Assembly: GCA_965243805.1 (NCBI GenBank)
Contig: OZ251577.1
Coordinates: 1,178,001-1,242,000 of the forward strand
Direction: 5' to 3'
Length of the DNA: 64,000 bases
Source: CATQHQ01 sp965243805
Lineage (GTDB): Bacteria; Gemmatimonadota; Gemmatimonadetes; Longimicrobiales; Gaopeijiaceae
The notes under the pieces: model-generated
Told to the model about the DNA's origin: nothing
The model's database searches: none
The model's input: only the letters and a program-made list of their open reading frames with translations
Shown here: piece after piece, positions 57,601-64,000 of the stretch
How positions within the stretch are numbered: position 1 is the first letter of the stretch
Layout: every line of letters begins with the position of its first letter
Program-made: the position numbers and the translations under genes

Positions 57601-59279
57601 ACGGCCACGGTCTTGGCGCCGGCTTCGGCCGCCAGCTTCACCGCGCCTTGCAGGGCGGTCGGAGCGGGGCTGGCCATCTGGACGGCCCACTGCCGGTTCC
57701 CGCCTTGCCACAGCTCGGCGGACGACGCCAGGGGCGTGATGAACGGCCTCTCCGCCGCCTCCACCAGCGGGATCACCGCTTCCGTCGCTGCGCTCCCGTA
57801 CGGACCCAGGACCACGTCGATTGTCGAGTCGGCCAGGAACTGCTTGTAGTGCGCCGCCGCGGTGGTCGGTGCACTGCCGTCGTCGGCCGTCACCAGCTCC
57901 ACCGCCCTGCCGCCGACGCCGCCCTGCTCGTTGAGCATCTCCACGGCCAGCTGGTAGCCCCGATGCATGGAGGCCGCGCTGTGCCTTCTGGGCCCCGTCT
58001 CGGAGATCGTCGCAGCCACGCGGATCGGCCCCAGGTCCGGCGGATTGAAGCACGGCTGGGCGTTGGCGACGGAGCTGGGGTAGATCACGCGGTGCGCCAG
58101 CCCGCCTTCGCCGTCGTCCTGCCACTGGACCACAACGCCCTCCTGGGCACGCTGCCCTCCGGCGTCGGGCTCGCCTCGGGCCACCACATCGTAAGGACCC
58201 ATGATCGTCTGGGTGTTGGTGGCGAAGAGGTAGTCCCGCACAGCGCTTTCGTTGACCTCGCCAGACGGTCCGCTGGTGGCCAGCACCGCTTCGGCAAGGA
58301 GCTCAATCGCCGCGAAGCCTCCCGCCTCCGACCAGCCGGCTTCCCTGCCGTGCTCCTGTTGGAAGCGCTGGACGAACTCGGCGTTGGTCGTCAAGCTTCC
58401 CTGGCTGGCGGCCGACGAGTCCCACAGCGAGTAGCCGGCCACGCACTGCGCCAGCTCGCCCGTCTCGTCGGCGAACGTCGGATCGGACGTGCTGAAGCTC
58501 ACCAAGCGGGGCGTGTAGCCGACCGTGTCGAGCGCCTTCGTGATTGCGATTCTCGCTTCCTGGTACCCAGTGCCCAACAGAAGCTCGGCGCCCGATTCCA
58601 TGACCGCCGTGGCCAGGCTTTCGGCGTCGAGGGAGCCCACTGGGTAGGACTGGTCCAAGACGATGCGCATCCCGACCTCCGCGACCTCGTTTCGGACGCC
58701 GCTGGCCACCGACCGGGGGAAGCTCGAGTCCTCCCAGACCAGTGCGACGGTCTCGATCCCCTCCTCGGCAGCCAGCCGGATCGAGCCCAGCAGGTAGGTT
58801 CGCGCCGACGCCAGCAGCTGCACGCTCCACTGGCGTTGCCGGCTCTCCCACAGATCGTTCGCCGCGGCCATCGAGGCGATCATGGGCCGTCCCGCCGCCT
58901 CCACCACCGGGAGCACGGCCTCCGTGACGGCGCTGCTGAAGGGGCTGACCAGCAGGTCGACCGTGGTGTCGGCCACCAGCTGCTGGTAGAGGTTGGCGGC
59001 GGCGGCCGGGTCGCTGCGGTCGTCTTGCAGGTCCAGCTCCACGCGCCGTCCCGCGATCCCGCCCCGCTCGTTGATCATCTCGACGGCGAAGCGGTAGCCG
59101 GCTGCCATGCCCTGGCCGCCGGTGCTGTACACACCCGTCTCGGCGTACGTTCCCGCGATGCGCAGCGGCGGAGCTGCGGGCGGGGGAACGTTGTCGGGAC
59201 CGATGCTCTCGCCGCACGCTGCGACAAGGAGGGCGGGGAACACCGCCAGCCGGGCGGCTTGGGAGAGAAACCTGCGCAT
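54615..59279 (-). CDS. lipoprotein with four tandem substrate-binding modules (Peripla_BP_6 type)
   Basis: A 1,554-residue protein. A lipoprotein signal with lipobox VAAC is followed by four consecutive, nearly equal modules of about 379 residues, starting at about residues 38, 418, 796 and 1175. Each starts with an IRVAATISETG-like strand and GY(E/Q/R)xAVEMLNE(Q/R)GG. Each contains VLGPYGSAATEAV-type ligand-site text, AxVWE(D/N)TxFPRSVAxGV, and xCVA, and ends QWQDDG(E/Q)GGL plus a Cys. Each matches a full branched-chain amino acid or amide type receptor (type I periplasmic fold). Normal proteins have one module of about 400 residues. GGAGG lies 5 bases before the ATG. No ABC permease or ATPase adjoins it, so it may be a sensor or surface receptor rather than a transport component. 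Confidence 0.93.
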   Translation of the reverse strand: MRRFLSQAARLAVFPALLVAACGESIGPDNVPPPAAPPLRIAGTYAETGVYSTGGQGMAAGYRFAVEMINERGGIAGRRVELDLQDDRSDPAAAANLYQQLVADTTVDLLVSPFSSAVTEAVLPVVEAAGRPMIASMAAANDLWESRQRQWSVQLLASARTYLLGSIRLAAEEGIETVALVWEDSSFPRSVASGVRNEVAEVGMRIVLDQSYPVGSLDAESLATAVMESGAELLLGTGYQEARIAITKALDTVGYTPRLVSFSTSDPTFADETGELAQCVAGYSLWDSSAASQGSLTTNAEFVQRFQQEHGREAGWSEAGGFAAIELLAEAVLATSGPSGEVNESAVRDYLFATNTQTIMGPYDVVARGEPDAGGQRAQEGVVVQWQDDGEGGLAHRVIYPSSVANAQPCFNPPDLGPIRVAATISETGPRRHSAASMHRGYQLAVEMLNEQGGVGGRAVELVTADDGSAPTTAAAHYKQFLADSTIDVVLGPYGSAATEAVIPLVEAAERPFITPLASSAELWQGGNRQWAVQMASPAPTALQGAVKLAAEAGAKTVAVVWENTSFPRSVAAGVREEAERLGLRIVLDRSFRVGRADHERLAAAAKEARADLFVGGAYLSDGVAFAQAIDQVRYAPMLAAFSAGPADGAFAESAGASAQCVAGNASWVPGLGTQGPLADGTTFAGRFEAAYGSAPDYRAASGFGAVELLSEALAETIAESGEIDDAALRDYLFSASAETVLGPYAVAPLGDEAAGGQQRLASFLIQWQDDGQGGLVQRIVHPEGTAQAEACISPKPVRLAGTYPGTGILAPDGINFRRGYELAVEMLNERGGLAGRPVELVLRDDRSSARVAAAAYREYAADEAVDLLVGPYSSPITEAVMNVTEKAERPLIGAGAASTVLWIDRDRRWTVQLINPARTFLQGAVEMASQHGIGKAALVWEDTRFPRAVAHGVRAAAAEAGMELVLDQRYTPGRADHEALAAAAKEAGAELFIGGGYRTDGVAFTRAAAAVDYAPKLISLALGPDDPSFVEEVGDLARCVASQAQWTPSLRHRGFLTDTETFVERYRQRYGIRPHSHAAGGFGAVELLAEAVSATAGDDSRINNAAVRDYLFSTTSETVSGAYRVAPLGDQEAGVQQALKSVQVQWQDDGQGGLAQRIVYPEAAAEAMPCFNGPSPIRVGATFPATGYLRNDGGKMRNGYELGVRMLNEQGGVHGRMVELVTRDDASDPETAAELYRGFLADETIDLVLGPYGSPNTEAVAMVTEAAERPMVAPMAASHEVWHDRNRRWTIQMLNTAHTYLQGSVELAANNGAATAALVWEDTRFPESVAGGVREAVAEHGVQLVLDRSYPAGDADHEALVMAARDAGADIFIGGGYLDDAVGLTKTAEALEYAPMLMSWNIGPADTNFAELVGGAARCVAGNAPWIPSISTRGALADSEMFVQVYEEAFGEVPGYHAAGGFGAVELLAQGLRATTTNSGEIDQTALRDFLFDLETETVLGPFAVAPVGHHHGGAQQALTGLQVQWQDDGEGGLVQKIIHPASAANAEACFSR

Positions 59280-59290
59280 GCTACCTCCGT

Positions 59291-59327
59291 AGAACGGTCG
59301 ACGGACGGTCAAGAACGGTCAGCGGAC
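59291..59327. repeat. 16-bp direct repeat, 21-bp shift, upstream of the four-module gene
   Basis: AGAACGGTCGACGGAC at 59291 and AGAACGGTCAGCGGAC at 59312 lie in the divergent spacer, close to the start of the four-module gene. Confidence 0.75.
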
Positions 59328-59404
59328 TGCCAACGACGGCGGAGCACCGGGTTCGGCCCGCTTGGTGAACGACCAGAATCGTCTCATAAGCTAGCCCAGG
59401 AACG

Positions 59405-59456
59405 ACGGTTGGCGGTAGGGCTACAACCACGGTTGGCGGTAGGTCTATATTGGGCG
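59405..59456 (+). promoter_or_regulatory. duplicated promoter segment and leaderless start of ygfZ
   Basis: ACGGTTGGCGGTAGG occurs at 59405 and 59429 (24-bp shift). The first copy continues GCTACA and the second TCTATATT. TATATT at 59446-59451 ends 5 bases before the ATG, so transcription could begin at or next to the start codon, giving a leaderless mRNA. No ribosome-binding site is visible. Confidence 0.5.
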
Positions 59457-60581
59457 ATGGACGACTACAAGGCGGCCACGGTTGGCTGCGGACTCGTCGC
59501 CAGGGCCGACCGCGCGCTTCTTCGGGTGCACGGCCGGGCGCCTCGACAGATGCTCCAGGGCATCCTCACGAACCGGGTCCCCGAGCCGCCCGTCGCACTC
59601 TCCCAGCACCCCGGCGCACTAGCCGACCACCCGGACGTACTGGCCGAGCACCCCGGCGCACTGGCCAGCGAGGTCGTCTACGGCGCGATCCTCACGGCGA
59701 AGGGGCGCATGGTCTCGGACCAGAAGACGTTCTGGCTGGGCGCCGGGGAGGCCGACGGGCTGGGACTCGACATTGCCGCCGCAGGTCACGCCGCCGCCCT
59801 GGCCCACTTCGCCCGCTTCCTGCCCCCGCGCCTAGCTCGAATCGAGGACCTGAAGAAGGGTGCAGCGCTGCTCACCGTGGTGGGCGCAGGAGCTCGCGAA
59901 GCCGTCGCCGGGGCATTCGGCGTGGCCCCCGAGACCGGATGCGTTTTGCTGGACGGGGGAGCACTGGCGGGAGTGGCACTGGCGGGTGGAGCACTGGCGA
60001 GCGGAGCGCTGGCGAGCGGGGTGCTGTTGGCGAAGGGCGTGGAGCAGCCGCCCTCCTGGGACGTTTGGGTCCCCCACGACGGGCTGGCAGAGGCGCGGCG
60101 GCGGATCGTGGAACAGGGCGCCGTTCCGGTCGAACCGGCTGTGTGGGAAACGTTGCGCGTGGAGGAGGGCTTCCCCCGCTTCGGCGTGGACATGGATGAG
60201 AGCACGATCCCCGTCGAGGCCGGCTTGGTCGATCGGGCGTTCGACCACGAGAAGGGCTGCTACACCGGCCAGGAGGTGATCGTGCGGATCCGCCACCGAG
60301 GGCGCGTCAACTGGCGCTTGCGCGCGTTGCGCTTCGGCGACGCGACAGCTGCCCCTGGAGACCTGCTCTTCGGGCCGGACGCCGAGAAGGCGCGGGGGCG
60401 CATCACGTCCGTCGTGCAGTCGCCCCGCTTCGGCCAAGCCGTCGGGCTCGGCTACGTGCGCCGCGAGGTGGAGCCGCCTGCGGTGCTGCGGCTGGGGAGC
60501 GCATCGGGACCACCGGTCGACGTTGCGGTGGCGGCTCCGGAGCAGCAGGCCGCCCAGCCGCCCCCGACAGGCCGCGACTAG
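59457..60581 (+). CDS. ygfZ: YgfZ/GcvT-like folate-binding protein
   Basis: A 374-residue member of the T-protein fold. The signature KGCYTGQEVIVR with its conserved Cys identifies YgfZ, which helps build or repair certain Fe-S clusters using folate. Two repeat tracts interrupt the fold. Three heptapeptides (QHPGALA, DHPDVLA, EHPGALA) lie at residues 50-70, and five GALAS-like pentapeptides at about 167-191. Both fall where the family has variable loops. The ATG at 59457 follows a TATATT. Confidence 0.9.
   Translation: MDDYKAATVGCGLVARADRALLRVHGRAPRQMLQGILTNRVPEPPVALSQHPGALADHPDVLAEHPGALASEVVYGAILTAKGRMVSDQKTFWLGAGEADGLGLDIAAAGHAAALAHFARFLPPRLARIEDLKKGAALLTVVGAGAREAVAGAFGVAPETGCVLLDGGALAGVALAGGALASGALASGVLLAKGVEQPPSWDVWVPHDGLAEARRRIVEQGAVPVEPAVWETLRVEEGFPRFGVDMDESTIPVEAGLVDRAFDHEKGCYTGQEVIVRIRHRGRVNWRLRALRFGDATAAPGDLLFGPDAEKARGRITSVVQSPRFGQAVGLGYVRREVEPPAVLRLGSASGPPVDVAVAAPEQQAAQPPPTGRD
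59604..59666 (+). repeat. 21-bp x3 in-frame repeat in ygfZ
   Basis: Three 21-bp units encode (Q/D/E)HPxxLA heptads. Confidence 0.92.
59955..60029 (+). repeat. 15-bp x5 in-frame repeat in ygfZ
   Basis: Units GGGGGAGCACTGGCG, GGAGTGGCACTGGCG, GGTGGAGCACTGGCG and AGCGGAGCGCTGGCG, with a degenerate fifth, encode GALA-type pentapeptides. Confidence 0.93.
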
Positions 60582-60615
60582 CGGCTCGCCACATCAGGCG
60601 CGACTAGCGGCTCGC
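60573..60615. repeat. 17-bp duplication carrying CTAG stops of convergent genes
   Basis: CGCGACTAGCGGCTCGC occurs at 60573 and 60599 (26-bp shift). CTAG reads TAG on both strands. The first copy supplies the ygfZ stop and the second the stop of the convergent reductase gene. Confidence 0.92.
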
Positions 60616-61725
60616 TATGTGGGCGGCGATCCGCTCGCCGTGCTCCCGGCCGTTCTCGATGAAGATCTTGTTTGCGTCAAACCCGGCCGCGATCACGCCT
60701 GCCACGTAGACGCCGGGAACGTTCGTCTCCATCGTCGCGGGGTCGTGGGCTGGGATTCCGCTCGCCGGGTCGCAACCGACGCCCAGGCTCTCCAGCAGGG
60801 CGCGGTCGGGGCGCCATCCCGTCATTGCCAGGACCCAGTCGGCGGGGTGCTCGGTCGCTGTTCCCGCGTCCTCGTCCCGGATTGCAACAGCCCGACCGAC
60901 CGGGTCGACTCGCGTCACCCGGGAGCGCCAGTGCATGGGGATCTCGCCGTCGGACAGACGGTTGTCGATGTCGGGCCGAACCCATGGCTTGACGCCCCGG
61001 TCGAAGCCGGACGCAAAGTGCACCATGCGCACCCGCGTCCCGTTCCGGTGCAGCTCCAGCGCCGTCTCCACCGCCGAGTTGCCGCCGCCCACCACCACCA
61101 CATCCTGATCGTAGTACCGGTAGGGCTCCTTGTAGTAGTGCACGATGTTGTCTGGATAGAGGTCCGGTTCCGGCTCGTCGGGCAGCTCGGGGCCGTCAGG
61201 CAGCTCGGGGCGCTCGGGCAGCTGCGGGCCGTCGGGCAGCTCCAGCCGGTTGGGCTCGCCGAAGCCGCCCGTGGCGATTACGACAGCCCGCGCACGCAAC
61301 AGAGCAGTCGGGGAGGACGGCCCGTCGCCGGGCCGGGTTCGCCGGGTACGGACCTGGAAGAGACCAGAGCCGCGGCCTGCTGCACCGGGCGGAACGCTCT
61401 CCCGCTCCACCGCCGTCGCCTCTTCGTACTGCCGTACCGACAAGCCGTGTCGCCGCACCACGTGACGGTAGTAGGCAAGGGCTTCTCGCCGGGTCGGCTT
61501 GGGCTCGGGCACCGTAAAGGGCACGCCGCCGATCTCCAGCCGCTCCGCCGTGGAGAAGAACGTCATGTAGTACGGGTACTGGGTCAGGGAGTGGGTGACG
61601 CAGCCCCGGTCCAGGACAGCATGGCGCAACTCCCGCGCCTTGGCCGCAATCGCCGCCGCCAGACCGCAGGGACCGGCGCCAACGATCACCACGTCGAACT
61701 CCTGCAACTCTGGCGCTCCCTTCAA
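60604..61725 (-). CDS. ypdA: YpdA-family FAD/NAD(P) disulfide reductase-like protein
   Basis: A 373-residue flavoprotein. FDVVIVGAGPCGLAAAIAA is the FAD-binding motif, VVVVGGGNSAVETALELHR the NAD(P)-binding motif, and VYVAGVIAAGFDANKIFIENGR the C-terminal FAD contact. The YpdA group is linked to bacillithiol disulfide reduction in Firmicutes; here the thiol is unknown. A loop of five PELPDG-type hexapeptides lies before the second Rossmann domain. The gene converges on ygfZ, with stops in duplicated CTAG segments. Confidence 0.88.
   Translation of the reverse strand: MKGAPELQEFDVVIVGAGPCGLAAAIAAKARELRHAVLDRGCVTHSLTQYPYYMTFFSTAERLEIGGVPFTVPEPKPTRREALAYYRHVVRRHGLSVRQYEEATAVERESVPPGAAGRGSGLFQVRTRRTRPGDGPSSPTALLRARAVVIATGGFGEPNRLELPDGPQLPERPELPDGPELPDEPEPDLYPDNIVHYYKEPYRYYDQDVVVVGGGNSAVETALELHRNGTRVRMVHFASGFDRGVKPWVRPDIDNRLSDGEIPMHWRSRVTRVDPVGRAVAIRDEDAGTATEHPADWVLAMTGWRPDRALLESLGVGCDPASGIPAHDPATMETNVPGVYVAGVIAAGFDANKIFIENGREHGERIAAHIASR
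61180..61251 (-). repeat. 18-bp x4 in-frame repeat in ypdA
   Basis: GGGCAGCTCGGGGCCGTC and close variants at 61180, 61198, 61216 and 61234 encode xELPxx hexapeptides. Confidence 0.95.
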
Positions 61726-61774
61726 GTCGTCCAGTCGAGTCGCGGAGGTCTTGCAGACGGGACCAGGGCGGCCG

Positions 61775-63376
61775 TCAGCTGGCCGGCCCTGCGTCGCCGA
61801 TCGTCCCCATCAGCGGCCGGCCCGGGGTCGCTCCCGCCACGAGGGCGCCGTCGCGCACCACGAACTGGCCGTTCACGAGAACGTGCACCACGCCCTCCGA
61901 GTACGACAGATCGTCCTCGAAGGTGGCCGTGTCGATGATCCGCTCCGGGTCGAACACCGTGACGTCGGCGTCAGCGCCGGGCTGGAGTCGACCCTTGCGA
62001 CGGGCGTGGGTCGAGGTCGTCTCCAAGCGCAGGGCCGGCATGATGGTGATCCGCGCCAAGCCGTCCATGAGGGAGACCAGTCCCTCGTCCCTCACATAGC
62101 GTCCCAGAAAGCGGGAGAAGGTCCCTGCGCTGCGGGGGTGGGCACCGGGTGCGTAGGGCATCCCGTCCGACGCGACCATGACGAACTCCCGCGACAGCGC
62201 CTCGCGAATCCACTCCGGGCGCATCATGTGGATGATCACCGTGCCGCCGGAGGCGCGGTACCCCTGAAAGCTCTCCGCCGTGAGGCGTTCGCCCGTGTCT
62301 TGCCACTGCACATCCGAATAGCCGATCCGAAGGGCGTCCTGCCAGCCGGGATCGAAGATGGCGGACTGGAGACCCGTGGACGCGGCCGTGTAGGGGTACG
62401 CCTCGGCGGTCACGTCGAATCCTCGACCTTGGACGCCTGCCACCAAGTCCAGCACCGTGGAGATCGTCCACAGGCTCGAACTGTTCACGTGCACGATGTG
62501 CAGGGGTGCGCCGGTCGACACCGCGTTGGCCACCACTTCCTGCATGGCGCCCACGCCCATGCTCCGGACGTGGGTGAAGATCGTGGCCTGCTCGCCGGCG
62601 GCCAGCTCGAAGACGCGCAGGATCTCCTGTCGCGTGGCGCCGGGGTAGTACTGGTGGGCCATCCCGATCCCCAAGGCGCCCTCGGCGAATCCCTGCCGCA
62701 AGGCGTCGTGGAGAGCGTCGTAGTGGTCGATGGCGACGGGGTCGTAGCGGGCAGCCGACGCGATCGACGAGAGGGCGTACTCTGCCCCCTCCGGGTCGTC
62801 GCCCAGGCGCCCGGCCGCTCGCCCCAGCGCGTCTAGTCGGCTGGGCATGGCCCACGTCCGAGCGGCCATGTGGGAGACGGTGGCGCCGAAGTTGAGGATG
62901 GCGTTGCCGGTGCGCCTCTCCAGGAACGCCCGGGGGCTGGCCACCCCGCTCTCCAGCTCCAGCGCGGTGGTGACGCCGTCTCGGGCCTGGAACTCGTTGG
63001 CACGGTTGGTCTGGCCGTGGGCGTGGAGGTCGATGAAGCCCGGCGCAACCACGAGGCCGGAGGCGTCGATCACCACCTCGCCTTCCAGCGGCTCGGCCGA
63101 GACCGCGGCGATCTCATCACCCCGTATGCCCACATGGCGGACCGCGTCCAGTCCCGTCGCCGGGTCCATGACGCGCCCGCCGGCGAGCACTACGTCGTAG
63201 GGCTCCTGGGCGGCGGAGTCGGCGGATTGAGTGCGCCAGCGGGGCGAGCCGGCGACCAGGACCAGCAGCGAGACGGCCACTGCCGCGAAGCGCACCCCGC
63301 TGGGCAAGCGGCGGCTCACCGCAACGCCGGCGACGCCACCGGAAGGGACGGCGGCACCAGACCGCAGGCGTCTCAA
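61775..63376 (-). CDS. N-acyl-D-amino-acid deacylase family amidohydrolase, exported paralogue
   Basis: A 533-residue protein. VVLAGGRVMDPATGLDAVRHVGI starts the amidohydrolase core. The metal ligands lie in DLHAHGQ, in HVRSMG and HIVHVNSSS, and in ASDGMPY. It has the overall layout of the D-aminoacylase at 22.6 kb but a hydrophobic signal (RFAAVAVSLLVLVAGS) instead of a Tat signal. The TTG at 63376 overlaps the preceding stop (TTGA) with GAGGGG upstream; a GTG at 63319 gives a shorter signal peptide and is the alternative. Confidence 0.82.
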   Translation of the reverse strand: MRRLRSGAAVPSGGVAGVAVSRRLPSGVRFAAVAVSLLVLVAGSPRWRTQSADSAAQEPYDVVLAGGRVMDPATGLDAVRHVGIRGDEIAAVSAEPLEGEVVIDASGLVVAPGFIDLHAHGQTNRANEFQARDGVTTALELESGVASPRAFLERRTGNAILNFGATVSHMAARTWAMPSRLDALGRAAGRLGDDPEGAEYALSSIASAARYDPVAIDHYDALHDALRQGFAEGALGIGMAHQYYPGATRQEILRVFELAAGEQATIFTHVRSMGVGAMQEVVANAVSTGAPLHIVHVNSSSLWTISTVLDLVAGVQGRGFDVTAEAYPYTAASTGLQSAIFDPGWQDALRIGYSDVQWQDTGERLTAESFQGYRASGGTVIIHMMRPEWIREALSREFVMVASDGMPYAPGAHPRSAGTFSRFLGRYVRDEGLVSLMDGLARITIMPALRLETTSTHARRKGRLQPGADADVTVFDPERIIDTATFEDDLSYSEGVVHVLVNGQFVVRDGALVAGATPGRPLMGTIGDAGPAS

Positions 63377-64000
63377 GGGCGCCCCTCGCTCGGTTCGTTC
63401 TCCTCTGCCATGGCTTCCCGCTTGGCGACCTCGTCGGCGAACTGCTCCTCCGTCAGGTAGGTAACGTCCACCCAGGCGTGCGCCATCTCGTCTACGGTCC
63501 GGTCGCCCCACCCGACCCACTGGGTGTGGTCCGGGTTGTTGGGGTTGTCGGCGGTGTTGTCGTGCCAAGCGGTGATCACCAAGGTGGTGCCGGCGGGCAG
63601 CAGGGGAGCGGCGTGGTCGGCGTAGATGTAGTTGACGTGCCAGTTCCACTGGAAGTTGTTGACCTGGCTCAGAATCTCCTTGCGGCCGTCGGGGCGGATC
63701 GCCTCCATCGTCATCGTCTTGCCCCGCATGTGCATGTGGGGCTGGAAGTTTTCCAGCCGGGACGGCCACCGCAGCACGTGAAAGTCCTGGGTGACGGCCA
63801 CCTTGCCTGGCGGGATGTCGAGCCCGGAGCGGCCCCGGGCGTCGAACATGCGGAGACGGGTGCGGTTCTGGGGTATCTGGTCCTTCGGATAGAACCAGAT
63901 GCCCAGCTCCACGTAGCTGTCCCGAACCTCGCGGCCGATGGCGTGCATGTGCACCTCCCAGCGGATGCGCGAGCCCGGCAGCATGAGCTTGCCGGCGCCG
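63373..64000 (-). CDS. copper type II monooxygenase-like (PHM C-terminal) protein, N-terminus outside the window
   Basis: The frame stays open to the window edge; 208 residues are visible. FQPHMHMRGKTMTM contains the His-x-His typical of the peptidylglycine alpha-hydroxylating monooxygenase fold, and WHDNTADNPNNPDH with WVGWGDRTVDEMAHAWVDV matches the C-terminal domain of large exported proteins in Gemmatimonadota and Acidobacteriota that often also carry a cytochrome or thioredoxin-like N-terminal part. The function is not established. It ends in a TTGA overlap with the downstream deacylase, so the two form an operon. Confidence 0.78.
   Translation of the reverse strand, partial: GAGKLMLPGSRIRWEVHMHAIGREVRDSYVELGIWFYPKDQIPQNRTRLRMFDARGRSGLDIPPGKVAVTQDFHVLRWPSRLENFQPHMHMRGKTMTMEAIRPDGRKEILSQVNNFQWNWHVNYIYADHAAPLLPAGTTLVITAWHDNTADNPNNPDHTQWVGWGDRTVDEMAHAWVDVTYLTEEQFADEVAKREAMAEENEPSEGRP

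Noticed and set aside
56346..59456. Plus-strand frame continuous with ygfZ, giving 1,411 codons
   Set aside because: Only the last 374 codons are ygfZ. The rest is antisense to the four-module lipoprotein and shows no protein-like motifs.

Overview
This window is high-GC, gene-dense bacterial chromosome. No gap between genes exceeds about 220 bases, and I see no rRNA, tRNA, CRISPR array, insertion sequence or phage module. Several features fit an aerobic, chemoheterotrophic Gemmatimonadota-like bacterium: a complete alternative complex III operon, TonB-plug-like and beta-propeller lipoproteins, an LVIVD surface protein, exported D-aminoacylase-type amidohydrolases and a Sec-type SelD. The phylum assignment is inference from gene content, not a phylogeny. 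Starts and stops overlap often (ATGA, GTGA, CTGA, TTGA), which points to translational coupling.

Layout. 1-9.2 kb: end of a glycosyltransferase, class V aminotransferase, zinc alcohol dehydrogenase, HU, a small membrane protein and a lipoprotein, 3-mercaptopyruvate sulfurtransferase, UDP-glucuronate epimerase, a reductive-dehalogenase-like Fe-S protein, and a sodium symporter with a 35-residue companion. 9.2-18 kb: TonB-plug-like lipoprotein, M20 deacylase, ferredoxin, alpha/beta hydrolase, PduO-type adenosyltransferase, RDD membrane protein, DsbA-like thiol protein, a two-domain membrane protein and SfsA. 18-27 kb: AraC-type regulator and a 1,107-residue SARP/AAA regulator, then a tight operon of a coiled-coil protein, D-aminoacylase, LuxE and LuxC. 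27-31 kb: AbrB-type protein, ABC exporter pair, glutamine amidotransferase-like protein. 31-38.7 kb: actABCDEF. 38.7-43.3 kb: GH3 glycosidase, Rieske oxygenase, sigma factor and a second AraC-like protein. 43.3-50.5 kb: two beta-propeller lipoproteins, LVIVD protein, Nudix hydrolase, gamma-glutamyltransferase. 50.7-64 kb: Lon, selenoprotein SelD, a 1,554-residue lipoprotein made of four substrate-binding modules, YgfZ, YpdA, a second D-aminoacylase and a truncated copper-monooxygenase-like gene.

How the genes work together. ActA-F form a membrane quinol oxidoreductase that would feed a terminal oxidase encoded elsewhere. SelD supplies selenophosphate and itself appears to contain selenocysteine at an in-frame TGA, so the cell should have SelA, SelB and tRNA-Sec. 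The deacylases, gamma-glutamyltransferase, M20 enzyme, GH3 enzyme and symporter suggest a life built on peptide, D-amino-acid and cell-wall-derived material.

The most unusual property belongs to the whole window. Short tandem duplications are everywhere. Inside genes the unit is always a multiple of three (mostly 15, 18 or 21 bp), giving five-, six- or seven-residue repeats at termini, linkers and loops of at least fifteen unrelated proteins. Between genes the same kind of duplication occurs with any length (16-26 bp) and often copies a start or stop codon, sometimes creating a tiny upstream ORF. The repeat sequence differs at each site, so each seems to arise locally rather than by transposition.
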